Shown one piece after another: positions 44,172 to 53,274 of a stretch of DNA of 59,556 bases. The position numbers and the translations under genes are program-made. Below the pieces are notes generated by a model. That model was not told where the DNA came from, ran no database searches, and saw only the letters and a program-made list of their open reading frames with translations. This DNA is from UBA1161 sp049520395 (GTDB lineage: Bacteria; Planctomycetota; Phycisphaerae; Tepidisphaerales; Tepidisphaeraceae), in assembly GCA_049520395.1 (NCBI GenBank), contig JBEKPV010000016.1:1-59556 (forward strand), in the 5' to 3' direction. The stretch's first letter is position 1. The number at the start of each line of letters is the position of its first letter.

Positions 44172-45773
44172 TTAAAGAGCGACGAACTCCATATGGGCCG
44201 GAGTATTGCCGCTCGGTTCCGCCATTTTTACGTCGGTGAACGGCGGACCCATTTCTGAACGAATGCTATCGGCATGATACAGCCCGCTGCGTCCCAGCAG
44301 GGAGAGATAAACGTCCCCATCGCGGCGAACGCCTTCCGGCGGACGCACGGCGGCCTCGAACGGCTGAATTTTTCCCGCGAAATTTTCCCAGCATCCCTCT
44401 TTTTCCGCCCAGGCCGCCGACGGAATCAGCACGTCCGCCGATTCGCTCAGGCTGCTGGGCAGCAGGTCCTGCACGACTTTGAAGCCGGCCCTGAAAATCG
44501 AGGGCAATTGGCCGGGAACCCAGGGAGATAAATATCCGCCGACGATCCAGCCGCCGCGCAGATTTCGCAGATCGGGGCGATTGTCGTGAAGTAGATCGTC
44601 GAAGGTCGCGGTGGTGCCGCCGAGTAGTGCCAGCACGCGGCGAATCCCCGCGGCGTTGGGAACTTTCTCCGCCTTGATGACGAACGTCTGTTTGCCGGTC
44701 TGCGAGTGTCGGAAGATTTCGTCCTGCCCGCTGCTGGGAATCGGGCCGAGCACCAGAACCGCTTGCGGATCGATCTGCCGAATGGCTTTGCCCAGCAGAT
44801 AGGCCTCTTCGCAGGCCATCATTGGGGAGAGTACCGCATAGAGGCTCCCAGGCGATTCGGCCGCCACCGTGCGCAAGCCCTGCAAGGCGGCTTGAACCGC
44901 CGCGTCGGTGCTGCAAGGAGCGGGGGAACCGTGTTCTTTTTTCGCCGCGCTCATCAATCGGCGGACGTCGGAAATGATTTTGTAGGAGTAGCGAGTGTCG
45001 TCGCTGATCCAATAGGTGTTGACTTCGAGATTTTCGCGCGGCTTGATCCGGTAGACGACCCCTTCATTATGTTCCAGGAAAATATTTTCCCCGCCGCTAT
45101 CGACGGGAGAAATCGACGGTGTCTGCTTCAGCAGCCAGACCCGCTGCTTGAAGAGGAAGTCCTTGTCCAGAAGCGCCCCGACCGGGCAGAGGTCCACGAC
45201 GTTTCCGGCGAGTTTATTATTGCACGGCTTGCCGGGGAATATGTCGATCTCCTCGCGATAGCCGCGGCCGTCGACGTACAACTCACTGGTGCCCGAAATC
45301 TCGCGCGTGAATCGGACGCACCGCGTGCACATGATGCACCGATCGGCGTACAGATAAATGTTGTCCCCCACGTCCTTCTTCGGCTTCTTGGCCTTGTCCT
45401 CTTCAAACCGCGATTCGCTGCGCCCGTATTGATAGGAATAATCCTGCAACGAACATTCGCCGGCCTGGTCACATACCGGACAATCCAACGGATGATTGAT
45501 CAGCAGGTATTCCATCACCTGCTTCTGATTGGCCACCGATTTGGGCGACGTGGAATGAACGACCATCCCATCGCGCACCGGCGTCTGGCAGGAAGGCACG
45601 AGCTTGGGAATCCCCTCAACCTCCACGAGGCAAATCCGGCAGGAGGCGGGAATGGAAAGCCCTTCGTGATAACAGTAATGCGGCAAAAAACGCCCCGCAT
45701 CGAGACAGGCTTGAAGAATCATTTGCCGGTCTTTGCATTCGATGACGGCGCCGTCGACGGTGATCTTAGGCAT
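44172..45773 (-). CDS. nuoG: NADH-quinone oxidoreductase subunit G, short form
   Basis: Largest peripheral subunit of complex I, here only about 533 residues. The N-terminal ferredoxin-like [2Fe-2S] domain (CYHEGLSIPASCRICLVEV), the His/Cys cluster (HPLDCPVCDQAGECSLQDY) and the [4Fe-4S] pair (CIMCTRCVRF, and later CPVGALLDKDF) are present. The molybdopterin-oxidoreductase-like C-terminal half is abbreviated but readable (SSLSESADVLIPSAAWAEKEG). The ATG at 45773 (MPKITVDGAVIECKDRQM) is used, since a 28-residue upstream extension does not resemble the family. Shortened NuoG proteins are known, so this is likely functional. Confidence 0.92.
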   Translation of the reverse strand: MPKITVDGAVIECKDRQMILQACLDAGRFLPHYCYHEGLSIPASCRICLVEVEGIPKLVPSCQTPVRDGMVVHSTSPKSVANQKQVMEYLLINHPLDCPVCDQAGECSLQDYSYQYGRSESRFEEDKAKKPKKDVGDNIYLYADRCIMCTRCVRFTREISGTSELYVDGRGYREEIDIFPGKPCNNKLAGNVVDLCPVGALLDKDFLFKQRVWLLKQTPSISPVDSGGENIFLEHNEGVVYRIKPRENLEVNTYWISDDTRYSYKIISDVRRLMSAAKKEHGSPAPCSTDAAVQAALQGLRTVAAESPGSLYAVLSPMMACEEAYLLGKAIRQIDPQAVLVLGPIPSSGQDEIFRHSQTGKQTFVIKAEKVPNAAGIRRVLALLGGTTATFDDLLHDNRPDLRNLRGGWIVGGYLSPWVPGQLPSIFRAGFKVVQDLLPSSLSESADVLIPSAAWAEKEGCWENFAGKIQPFEAAVRPPEGVRRDGDVYLSLLGRSGLYHADSIRSEMGPPFTDVKMAEPSGNTPAHMEFVAL

Positions 45774-45886
45774 ACGGGGCCGGATGGTACACGAGATCGA
45801 GCGGATTTTCATCCCCCGCGATTTAGCGGCGGTGCGCGGCACCGCCGTGCTGGGCACCGCCGTTAAATACGTCAGGAACGACTCAA

Positions 45887-46702
45887 TTATCCATTGATTT
45901 CGCGCAGAAGTTCCGCGTGTGCCACCTGCGGCGCCGCGACGAACGGGACTTTCGCACCAGTATAATGGCGAAGATCAAACGGAAAAATCGGTTTCCCGCT
46001 CGGATCCGTCACCTTGCCGCCCGCTTCCAGCACAATCGCGGCTGGCGCGGCTATGTCCCACAACTTTCCATTCAAGGTAATCGCACCATGGGCCACGCCG
46101 GCGGCGACTTGAACCGCCTCCAGCGCGGCCGAGCCGAGGATACGGATTTTCCAGTCCGTTTGCGCCACCCAACGTCCGACAAACGCCGGCGGCTTGCCAT
46201 CCGTGTGCAGCAAATTGCTGGTCAACATCAACATGGCGTTATTCCCCATCGGCGTGTCGAGCACTTTGATCCGCCGATCGTCGAGCCACGCCCCTTGTCC
46301 GCGGGCGGCGGCGTAGGTTTGATTCCGCGTGACGTCGTGAACGACTCCCAAGACCGGCTCTCCACCTTCCAGCAACCCGATACACACGGCGAAAATTCCA
46401 AGTCCGCCCAAAAAATTGTTGGTGCCGTCGATCGGATCGATGACCCAGGTTCTGCCCGCCGGATTGGGGACGTCGAAGGTGATCGCGTCGCCGGTTTCGT
46501 TTTCCTCGCCGACGACTCCATCGCCGGCAAAGCGCGACCGCAGCCCGGCGACAATCATGCGCTGGCTGGCGCGGTCGGCGTCGCTGACGGCTTCGTCGCA
46601 GCGTTTGGTGAGGCGGGCGACTTTTCCGTATTGATCCAGAACCAGGCGCCCCGCCTTGCGAGCCAGTTCCACGGCCGATTGGAGATCGTCTTGCAGACTC
46701 AT
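45887..46702 (-). CDS. Inositol monophosphatase family phosphatase
   Basis: Mg2+-dependent, Li+-sensitive-type phosphatase of about 271 residues. The metal-binding signatures are intact: GEENE (~70), WVIDPIDGTNNFLGG (~87-101) and LWDIAAPAAIVLEAGG (~214-229). The family includes myo-inositol-1-phosphatase, CysQ-type nucleotidases and fructose-bisphosphatases, and the sequence alone does not separate them. Its start overlaps the stop of the NUDIX gene by 4 bases, so the two are translationally coupled. Confidence 0.92.
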   Translation of the reverse strand: MSLQDDLQSAVELARKAGRLVLDQYGKVARLTKRCDEAVSDADRASQRMIVAGLRSRFAGDGVVGEENETGDAITFDVPNPAGRTWVIDPIDGTNNFLGGLGIFAVCIGLLEGGEPVLGVVHDVTRNQTYAAARGQGAWLDDRRIKVLDTPMGNNAMLMLTSNLLHTDGKPPAFVGRWVAQTDWKIRILGSAALEAVQVAAGVAHGAITLNGKLWDIAAPAAIVLEAGGKVTDPSGKPIFPFDLRHYTGAKVPFVAAPQVAHAELLREING

Positions 46703-47493
46703 CGACCGGGCAGGTTAACCGCCCCGGCGGCATCGTCAAACCACGCCGCGCCCTGCCGCCGCCGGCCACACAGGAGAAGCGCCGCGGCGGCCACCGGCGT
46801 CAGCGACGCCTGCGCGACGGCGTCCCGCAATCGCTTCGGCTCGGATTCCACGGCGACCAGAGCGCTATGTTCGGCCCCGTCCAGACGCGCTGCGATCTCC
46901 TGGCGCTTCAAATTTACAACGACATCGAAAACCAATTCCGGCTGGTGGAGGGAGTCATCTTCGACCAGACCCAATAATGTGATTTCAGAAATCTGCTCGC
47001 CGGTCAAATGCAATTCCTCGTCCAATTCCCGCCGCATCGCGGCAAAAACGTCGCCTGCTTCCGGCGGCTCCAGCGCTCCGGCGAAGGTGTGCACCCGATC
47101 GGCGTAATGCGCCACGGTCGCGTTGCGCCGGCCCAGAAGGAAAAATCCATCCGCGCTTTGCACGACGGCACTGATTCCAATCGCATTGGCGCGGGAATTT
47201 TTTCCGAATGGTTCCGCGGAGGACGGATCGAAGTAATGGGTGCCGACAAAAATTTTGTACGACGTGAGGCTGAAAGATAAAAGCAGTTCGCGGTCTGCGT
47301 CGAAAGATTCCAATCTGCACATCGGCGAGTCGAAGAGCCGGACGCCCGGCCGCTCGTGGGCTTCCCGCCAGGCTTGCTCGATCCGCGCTTCCAGTTCCGG
47401 GATCTTCGGCCGCGTGCTCTGGACCCATTGCGTGCGCACCTGATGCGGGCCATACGATTGCATAAGATGAAAATGCACACGCGGACCCGGCAT
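46699..47493 (-). CDS. NUDIX-fold protein with a divergent Nudix box
   Basis: About 264 residues. The central domain contains a Nudix-like box, GALEPPEAGDVFAAMRRELDEE. The R-E-x-x-E-E part is intact, but the spacing between the first Glu and the RE pair is two residues longer than the canonical G-x5-E-x7-REUxEE. The preceding strand (GISAVVQSADGFFLLGRRN) and the following block fit the fold. The substrate is presumably a nucleoside diphosphate derivative, unknown here. The gene is coupled (ATGA) to the downstream IMPase gene, suggesting a joint role in clearing phosphorylated metabolites. Confidence 0.7.
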   Translation of the reverse strand: MPGPRVHFHLMQSYGPHQVRTQWVQSTRPKIPELEARIEQAWREAHERPGVRLFDSPMCRLESFDADRELLLSFSLTSYKIFVGTHYFDPSSAEPFGKNSRANAIGISAVVQSADGFFLLGRRNATVAHYADRVHTFAGALEPPEAGDVFAAMRRELDEELHLTGEQISEITLLGLVEDDSLHQPELVFDVVVNLKRQEIAARLDGAEHSALVAVESEPKRLRDAVAQASLTPVAAAALLLCGRRRQGAAWFDDAAGAVNLPGR

Positions 47494-47503
47494 CCCAAAG
47501 AGT

Positions 47504-49012
47504 CTAACCGACCACCACCGACGCCGGGAGGATCACCGCGAAGGTGCTTCCGCGTCCGAGCAGGCTTTCGATAGTGATCCGCCCTCCCATCGCTTCCACC
47601 AGCCGCTTGGAAATGGAAAGTCCCAGCCCGGTTCCTTTTGTGCGGTCGCGCTCGGGATTTTTAAGTTGAAAAAACTCGTCGAAAATCTGGCTCATATCCT
47701 CGTCGGCGATGCCGATCCCGGTGTCCTGCACGGCCAGCCGCACCGAGCCGTCACCCAGGCGCTCCGCGCACACATGCACCTGTCCGCTTTCCGTGTACTT
47801 CACCGCGTTGCTAACCAGATTGGCCAATACTCGGCCCAACTTAATTTGATCGCAGAAGACGCGCACGGCGCGCTGCGGCGGGAGGCATTGGAAACTCAAC
47901 TTTTTCGCATCCGCAAGCGGCCGGAGCTTGGCGCACTCGTCGCAGAACCATTGACCTAGATCGAATTTCTGCGGTTTGAGGACCACTTTGCCCAAATCCA
48001 GGCGAGCCAGGTCGAGCGCATCGCCGACCATGCTCACCAGCCCCAGCGAGCAATTTTGCAATTCCCGCGCCAGCTCGCGGACCTCCCCCGCCGCGGGGTC
48101 TTCGACGGCGCGCTGAATTAACTCCGCCAGCAGACTGATGGCATTGGCCGGAGTGCGGATATCGTGGCTGACGGCGGCAAGAAACCGGCTTTTGCTAACG
48201 GAGTCTTGTTCGGCATCGCGACGGCGGCGATCCAATTCCTGCTGCAATCGCTTTAGCTCGGTTACATCCACAAACGCCGCGACCGCCGAGTTGATCGAAC
48301 CGAATCGATCTCGGATGGGCGAAGCACTCACCAAGAGCGTCAGTCGCCGACCATCGTGGAAGCGGTTTTCGTATTCCTCAAGCGGGGCGTGCTCTCCGTC
48401 CAGGGCGCGTCGGATCGGATACCGCTCGGGCGGCACGGGATTTCCGTCGTGGAAGAAGTTGGCGACGGAGGTCCAGCTGATGCTCGGGCCGCGAATCTCC
48501 CGCGGAACGCCGAGTAGGGCGGCTCCGGCGGGATTGAACTGCCCCACCGTGGCGTCGACGTTGACAATCAGCACGCCGAACGGAACCGCCTCCACAACCG
48601 TTTTCAACCGCCACCGTTCGTCCTCCACCTCGCTGAGGGTATCCGCCAGTTTGCCATGGCTTTTGAAAAGTAGATCGACGATCAGGCCGGTCAAGAATAA
48701 ATCGACAAGCACCGCCGCCCCGGACCAGAGGTGCTCGGTAACGGCATGAGGTTCCGTCCGATTCAGCAAGTAGCCAAATTTCAAAATTGTGATGGCCGCG
48801 AAAGCCGCCACAATCCCCCATAATAGCCGCCGGCGCCGCGTCCACCCGGTGATTATCACCGGCACCGCATACCCCACCGGCAAGGTGATTCGCCCGAAGA
48901 CCCCCAGGCGGAGCCAGGCCATCCCCGCGACCAATAGAATGCACAATCCAGCCGAAATCACCAATGATCGCTCGCGCGGCGCCGGCTGCGTCTTGGCATG
49001 CCCCGATCCCAT
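47504..49012 (-). CDS. Membrane-bound PAS sensor histidine kinase
   Basis: About 502 residues from the ATG at 49012; a longer frame from a TTG would overlap metH. There are four hydrophobic segments in the first ~110 residues and a PAS domain at ~130-245 (VEAVPFGVLIVNVDATVGQF...PAGAALLG). A HisKA domain carries the phospho-acceptor His at 283 in AAVSHDIRTPAN. The HATPase domain has N (LVSNAVKYTES), G1 (DTGIGIADED), F (FDEFFQLKN) and G2 (GTGLGLSISKRLVEAMGG) boxes. No response-regulator gene is adjacent. The sensed signal is unknown. Confidence 0.9.
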   Translation of the reverse strand: MGSGHAKTQPAPRERSLVISAGLCILLVAGMAWLRLGVFGRITLPVGYAVPVIITGWTRRRRLLWGIVAAFAAITILKFGYLLNRTEPHAVTEHLWSGAAVLVDLFLTGLIVDLLFKSHGKLADTLSEVEDERWRLKTVVEAVPFGVLIVNVDATVGQFNPAGAALLGVPREIRGPSISWTSVANFFHDGNPVPPERYPIRRALDGEHAPLEEYENRFHDGRRLTLLVSASPIRDRFGSINSAVAAFVDVTELKRLQQELDRRRRDAEQDSVSKSRFLAAVSHDIRTPANAISLLAELIQRAVEDPAAGEVRELARELQNCSLGLVSMVGDALDLARLDLGKVVLKPQKFDLGQWFCDECAKLRPLADAKKLSFQCLPPQRAVRVFCDQIKLGRVLANLVSNAVKYTESGQVHVCAERLGDGSVRLAVQDTGIGIADEDMSQIFDEFFQLKNPERDRTKGTGLGLSISKRLVEAMGGRITIESLLGRGSTFAVILPASVVVG

Positions 49013-49064
49013 GCCCCGCCATTGTTGGTGCCCTTTCGCCGGAGCACAAGGGCAAAACGGACGA

Positions 49065-52000
49065 TCAAACGTCAAAATACTTCGCCTGGGGATGATGAAC
49101 CACGATGGCGTCCGTGGATTGTTCCGGCACCAGCATGAAATTTTCGGTCAGATAGGCCCCGATCTGATCCGCGGGAAGAAGCTGGACGATTTTGGCGCGA
49201 TCTTCGAGATTCGGACAGGCGGGATAGCCGAAACTATACCGGCTGCCGCGATAGCCCTGGTGGAAAAGCTCCTCGACCGAGGCGGCGTCCTCGCTGCCAA
49301 AACCGAGTTCCTGCCTCATTCGTTTGTGCCAGAATTCCGCCAGCGCTTCGGCTGATTCCACGCCGAAGCCATGTAAATAAAGATAATCCTGATACCGATC
49401 GGATTTGCGGAGGGCTTCGGCCGCCTCACTGGCGGCGGGGCCGACGGTAACCATTTGCAAGCCCATCACATCAAACTGGTCGGAATCGCGGCGACGGAAG
49501 AAATCCGAGATACACAGCCGCCGCCGACCGCTCTGCCGCGGAAACGTGAATCGAAGCCGCTCGCGTGGCGAACCCTTGGGCGCTAATTGCCCCGCCGCGA
49601 ATGGCTCGGTGTCGTATACGATCAAATCGTCTCCATCCGACTGAACCGGGAAATACCCGTAAACCACTTTGGGCTGAATCAGCTTGTCCCTGGTCGTCAG
49701 CCCCATCAACGATTCAAACACCGGCCTCGCTTTCTCCTCCACAAGTTTCCGGTATTCCTGTGGGTTCGATCCCTTTTGCTTAAAGCCCCATTGCCCGGTG
49801 AACAGCGCGGTCTGATTGATGAACGGGAAAATCAGCCGCGGCGAAATATCCGTGACGACTCTACTTCCCCAAAACGGCGGGACTGGCACCGGGTTATCGC
49901 GCGGCACGCCCGGGGCTTCGGTGCCTTTCCCGGCGATGATCTGCCCGTATTTCTCCTCGCTGCGGGCACGCAATTCCTTGCGTCGCTGCGTCCGCTGCCT
50001 CTGGTTCTGTACGGCCGCCGGCAATTGCCCCGCGTGAATCTGGTCCATCGCCGACAAACCCTCAAACGCGTCCTTGCAATAAAGCAGCGGCCCGCGATAC
50101 AACTCCGCCAGCGTCTCCTCGGCATAGTCGCGCGTCAGTGCCGCCCCGCCCAGGAGCACGGGAATCTTCATCCCCTGCGCGTTTAATTCCTCCAGATTTT
50201 CCTTCATTACCGCCACGCTCTTGACGAGCAATCCGCTCATACCGATCGCGTCGGCTCGTCTTTCAATCGCCGCGCGAATGATGTCGTGCACGGGCTGCTT
50301 GATCCCGAGGTTATAAACCGTGTAGCCGTTGTTGGTGAGAATGATGTCGACGAGATTCTTGCCGATATCGTGAACATCTCCCTTAACCGTCGCCAGAACG
50401 ATCTTGCCCTTGGATTGCCCGTCCACTTTTTCCATCAGCGGCTCCAGATGAGCCACGGCCGCTTTCATCGTCTCGGCGCTCTGCAAGACGAACGGCAACT
50501 GCATCTGCCCGCTTCCAAACAATTCCCCCACCACCTTCATCCCTTCCAGCAAAATATTGTTGATGATCTCCAGCGGCGGATACTTTTGCAGGGCCTCCTG
50601 CAAATGAGTCGTCAGATCGCGCTTCTCGCCGTCGATGATGTGCCGCTTGAGCTTCTCCTCGATCGGCGAATCGTCGCGCACCGCCTCCCGAACCGTCTCG
50701 GTCCCTTCGGGAAAAAGCCCCACGAAATGCGTCAGCGGATCGAATCCCTCCCGGCGGCGGTCGTAAATCAAATCCAATGCCGCGTTCCACTGCTCGTCGG
50801 GAATCCGATTTCGCGGCAGAATCTTCGAGGCGTGCACGATCGCCGCCGTTAACCCCGCCTCGCGCAGTTCGTGCAGGAAGCAACTGTTCAGGACCACGCG
50901 CGCGGCCGGCTTCAGGCCGAAACTCACGTTGGACAATCCAACGATGGTGTTGCATCGCGGCAGTTCCGTCATGATCTGTCGCGTTCCTTCGATCGTCTCC
51001 AGGGCGTTGCGACGATCCTCCTCAATGCCGGTGCTGATCGGCAGCACCAGCGGATCAAAAAGGATCTCCTCATCCTTCAATCCAAACCGATCGACAGCCA
51101 AATCGCGCAGGCGCTTGGCAATGGATAATTTCCGCACCGCGGTGCGGGCCATCGCCTGTTGTTTGTCTTCATCGATGGTGCCCGCAACCACGGCCGCGCC
51201 GTATTTTTTCGCCAGGGCGCAGATGTGCCCGACGCGCTCTTCGCCGTCTTCGAGGTTCATCGAATTGAGGATGCACCGTCCGCCGCAGAGTTTGAGGCCC
51301 GCTTCCATGACCGCCGGGTTGGTGCTGTCGAGCATGAGCGGCGCGGCCAGAGAGTTAACGAACCGGCCGGCGACCGCGTGCATATCGCGCACGCCATCGC
51401 GGCCGACGAAATCGACGCAGACGTCCAGCAAATGCGATCCGTCGCGCAATTCATCGCGCCCCATGGAGACCAGGCCGTCCCAGTTGTCTTCCTGGAGCAA
51501 TCGTTTGAATTGCCGGCTGCCATTGGTGTTGGTGCGCTCGGCGACGATCAGGTAGCTATTGTCCTGCCGCAGATCGACGGCGGTCACCACGCTGCCGACC
51601 TGAGCCTTTGCCGCGACATTCCGCACCGCCCGCGGCGTATCGCGCGCGACCTCCACCACGGCCTTGAGATGCTCCGGCGTCGTGCCGCAACATCCGCCGA
51701 CTACATTCACCCCGAATTCCCCGATAAACCGCCGCACGCCCTTGGCGTAATCGTCCGGCTTCATCGGGAAATGCGCCTTCCCATTCACAAACACCGGTAG
51801 CCCCGCATTGGGCAAAGCGCTGACATATTTCCCATAATTGGCGGCGATGTACCGCGTGCTTTCACTCAATTCGTTGGGCCCAAACGCGCAGTTCAATCCC
51901 AACACCTGCACTTCGTCATAACAACGAATAGCCGCCACCAGGGCCGAGGGATCGGCCCCGGTAAGCATCTGCTGCCCGTTATTGGTGTCGAAGGAGGCCT

Positions 52001-52571
52001 GCACCATGATCGGCACCCGCCGACCGACTTCGCCAAAGGCCCGATTCGCGGCCGCGATGGCGCACTTGATCGCCAGCAAATCCTGCTGAGTCTCGATCAA
52101 TAATGCATCCGCGCCACCCTGCAGCAGGCCCAGCATCTGGGCGTGAAAACTTTCCGCCAGTTCATCGAAACCGATCTGGCCCAGCGTCACGAGCCGACGA
52201 GTCGGCCCAATCGATCCGATCACGTAGCGCGGAGAATCGGGGGTTTCAAACCGATCGCAAGCCTTGCGGGCGATCTCGGCGGCGATGCGGTTAACCTCGA
52301 CCGCCCGATCCGAAAGATTCGCCTCCGCCAGATCATTCCGGCTTCCGTTAAACGAATTGGTCTCAACCGCATCACAACCCACGGCCAAAAACGATTCATG
52401 AATCTCCTGAATCAAATCCGGCCGGGTCAGGTTGAGCACCTCCGAAGCGTTTTCGTGCCCCAGCCAATCCCGCTGAAGATCCAGCGTATAGGTGTGAATG
52501 CTGGTCCCCATCGCCCCGTCGAGCACGACGACGCGATCGCGAACCTGATCTAAAAACGGCTTGCGTGACAT
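49065..52571 (-). CDS. metH: Cobalamin-dependent methionine synthase
   Basis: Transfers the methyl group of 5-methyltetrahydrofolate to homocysteine through methylcobalamin. The protein has 1168 residues and all four modules. The homocysteine module has the zinc ligands GGCCGTT (C294/C295). A pterin-binding module follows. The B12 module has GDVHDIGKNLV, with His734 as the lower cobalt ligand. The C-terminal AdoMet reactivation domain ends near SYG...YPACPNLEDRAKI. I chose the ATG at 52571 (MSRKPFLDQVRDRVVVLDGA) because a promoter lies at 52607-52634, inside the frame's extra N-terminus. No cobalamin, SAM or SAH riboswitch is seen in the short leader. Confidence 0.96.
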   Translation of the reverse strand: MSRKPFLDQVRDRVVVLDGAMGTSIHTYTLDLQRDWLGHENASEVLNLTRPDLIQEIHESFLAVGCDAVETNSFNGSRNDLAEANLSDRAVEVNRIAAEIARKACDRFETPDSPRYVIGSIGPTRRLVTLGQIGFDELAESFHAQMLGLLQGGADALLIETQQDLLAIKCAIAAANRAFGEVGRRVPIMVQASFDTNNGQQMLTGADPSALVAAIRCYDEVQVLGLNCAFGPNELSESTRYIAANYGKYVSALPNAGLPVFVNGKAHFPMKPDDYAKGVRRFIGEFGVNVVGGCCGTTPEHLKAVVEVARDTPRAVRNVAAKAQVGSVVTAVDLRQDNSYLIVAERTNTNGSRQFKRLLQEDNWDGLVSMGRDELRDGSHLLDVCVDFVGRDGVRDMHAVAGRFVNSLAAPLMLDSTNPAVMEAGLKLCGGRCILNSMNLEDGEERVGHICALAKKYGAAVVAGTIDEDKQQAMARTAVRKLSIAKRLRDLAVDRFGLKDEEILFDPLVLPISTGIEEDRRNALETIEGTRQIMTELPRCNTIVGLSNVSFGLKPAARVVLNSCFLHELREAGLTAAIVHASKILPRNRIPDEQWNAALDLIYDRRREGFDPLTHFVGLFPEGTETVREAVRDDSPIEEKLKRHIIDGEKRDLTTHLQEALQKYPPLEIINNILLEGMKVVGELFGSGQMQLPFVLQSAETMKAAVAHLEPLMEKVDGQSKGKIVLATVKGDVHDIGKNLVDIILTNNGYTVYNLGIKQPVHDIIRAAIERRADAIGMSGLLVKSVAVMKENLEELNAQGMKIPVLLGGAALTRDYAEETLAELYRGPLLYCKDAFEGLSAMDQIHAGQLPAAVQNQRQRTQRRKELRARSEEKYGQIIAGKGTEAPGVPRDNPVPVPPFWGSRVVTDISPRLIFPFINQTALFTGQWGFKQKGSNPQEYRKLVEEKARPVFESLMGLTTRDKLIQPKVVYGYFPVQSDGDDLIVYDTEPFAAGQLAPKGSPRERLRFTFPRQSGRRRLCISDFFRRRDSDQFDVMGLQMVTVGPAASEAAEALRKSDRYQDYLYLHGFGVESAEALAEFWHKRMRQELGFGSEDAASVEELFHQGYRGSRYSFGYPACPNLEDRAKIVQLLPADQIGAYLTENFMLVPEQSTDAIVVHHPQAKYFDV

Positions 52572-52606
52572 CAAAAACCGGCTTTCTTCGCGAAAAGTGC
52601 CTAGCA

Positions 52607-52634
52607 AGTATAGATCGGCCAGATGCCGGGACAA
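52607..52634 (-). promoter_or_regulatory. Candidate metH promoter
   Basis: On the minus strand TTGTCC (52634-52629) and TATACT (52612-52607) are spaced by 16 bases. Transcription would start near 52600, about 30 bases before the metH ATG. This excludes a translation start at 52634. Confidence 0.55.
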
Positions 52635-52686
52635 CCGAGAGGGTTCCGCCAGGCCGGCCGTCCGTCAAAACCTCGTGCATATGGCC

Positions 52687-52835
52687 TCAGATGAGGTCCG
52701 GTGGAAGATTGGGCAGATCGCGGGCGCCATGCAGAATGGTGAGGACTTCGACCGAATTCGCGCGAACCCGGTAAAAAATGAGATAGCGACGGAACCTGCG
52801 AGATATCAACCTATAGCAACGATCCGCCGCTTCAT
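52687..52835 (-). pseudogene. Remnant of a ParE/RelE-family toxin gene
   Basis: Minus-strand bases 52830-52690 translate to 47 residues that match the C-terminal half of ParE toxins. The core is RRYLIFYRV followed by SVEVLTILHGARDLP, and the reading ends at a TGA (52689-52687). The expected toxin start, an ATG overlapping the antitoxin stop (52835-52833), opens a different frame that stops after 9 codons. About 40-50 N-terminal residues are absent. The toxin has thus been destroyed by a deletion with frameshift, leaving the antitoxin intact. Confidence 0.75.
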
Positions 52836-53092
52836 GTTCGTCGCTTCTTCTCCGCCCGAAGGCGCTTCAGCCCCTGGACCTTTATCCGCTTCCAGTCGCG
52901 GGCGCTCATCGGCGTCGATTCGCCGGATTCCAATGCGGCCAACAGCTTCGATTCAATCTTCGCCCGGGCGTCCTGGCTCTGCCGCTGACGGCGCAGAAGC
53001 TCTCGCACGTATTCGCTTGCGGTGCCGTAACCCTCTTGCTCGACCTGCTCTTCCAGCCACGCTTTAAGCTGCGGCGGGAGGGAGATATTCAT
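52832..53092 (-). CDS. ParD-like (CopG/RHH) antitoxin, now without a working toxin
   Basis: An 86-residue type II antitoxin. The N-terminal ribbon-helix-helix (MNISLPPQLKAWLEEQVEQE, then YGTASEYVRELLRRQ) binds DNA. The C-terminal basic and charged region would wrap the toxin. The ATG at 53092 is chosen since MNISLPPQLK is the standard family start. The adjacent ParE reading frame is decayed, so this gene is either a relic or keeps a regulatory or anti-addiction role. Confidence 0.85.
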   Translation of the reverse strand: MNISLPPQLKAWLEEQVEQEGYGTASEYVRELLRRQRQSQDARAKIESKLLAALESGESTPMSARDWKRIKVQGLKRLRAEKKRRT

Positions 53093-53274
53093 CGTGGCTC
53101 TCATATCCAATCATTCTAGCGGTGGCCGCGGATTGTGGCAAACTGTGGCACATTCTCGTGCGGCATCGGCGGCGCATTTCGACACACCCTCGGTCCCGGC
53201 CCGAGCGGAGCGATTGGCGCCACGTCGAATCTCCGATTTGCCCGCTTCGGGCGAGCGGCGTAACCTCCACCGGC

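Noticed and set aside
52572..52700. Cobalamin, SAM or SAH riboswitch before metH
   Set aside because: The leader after the promoter is only ~30 bases, and upstream sequence is toxin remnant.
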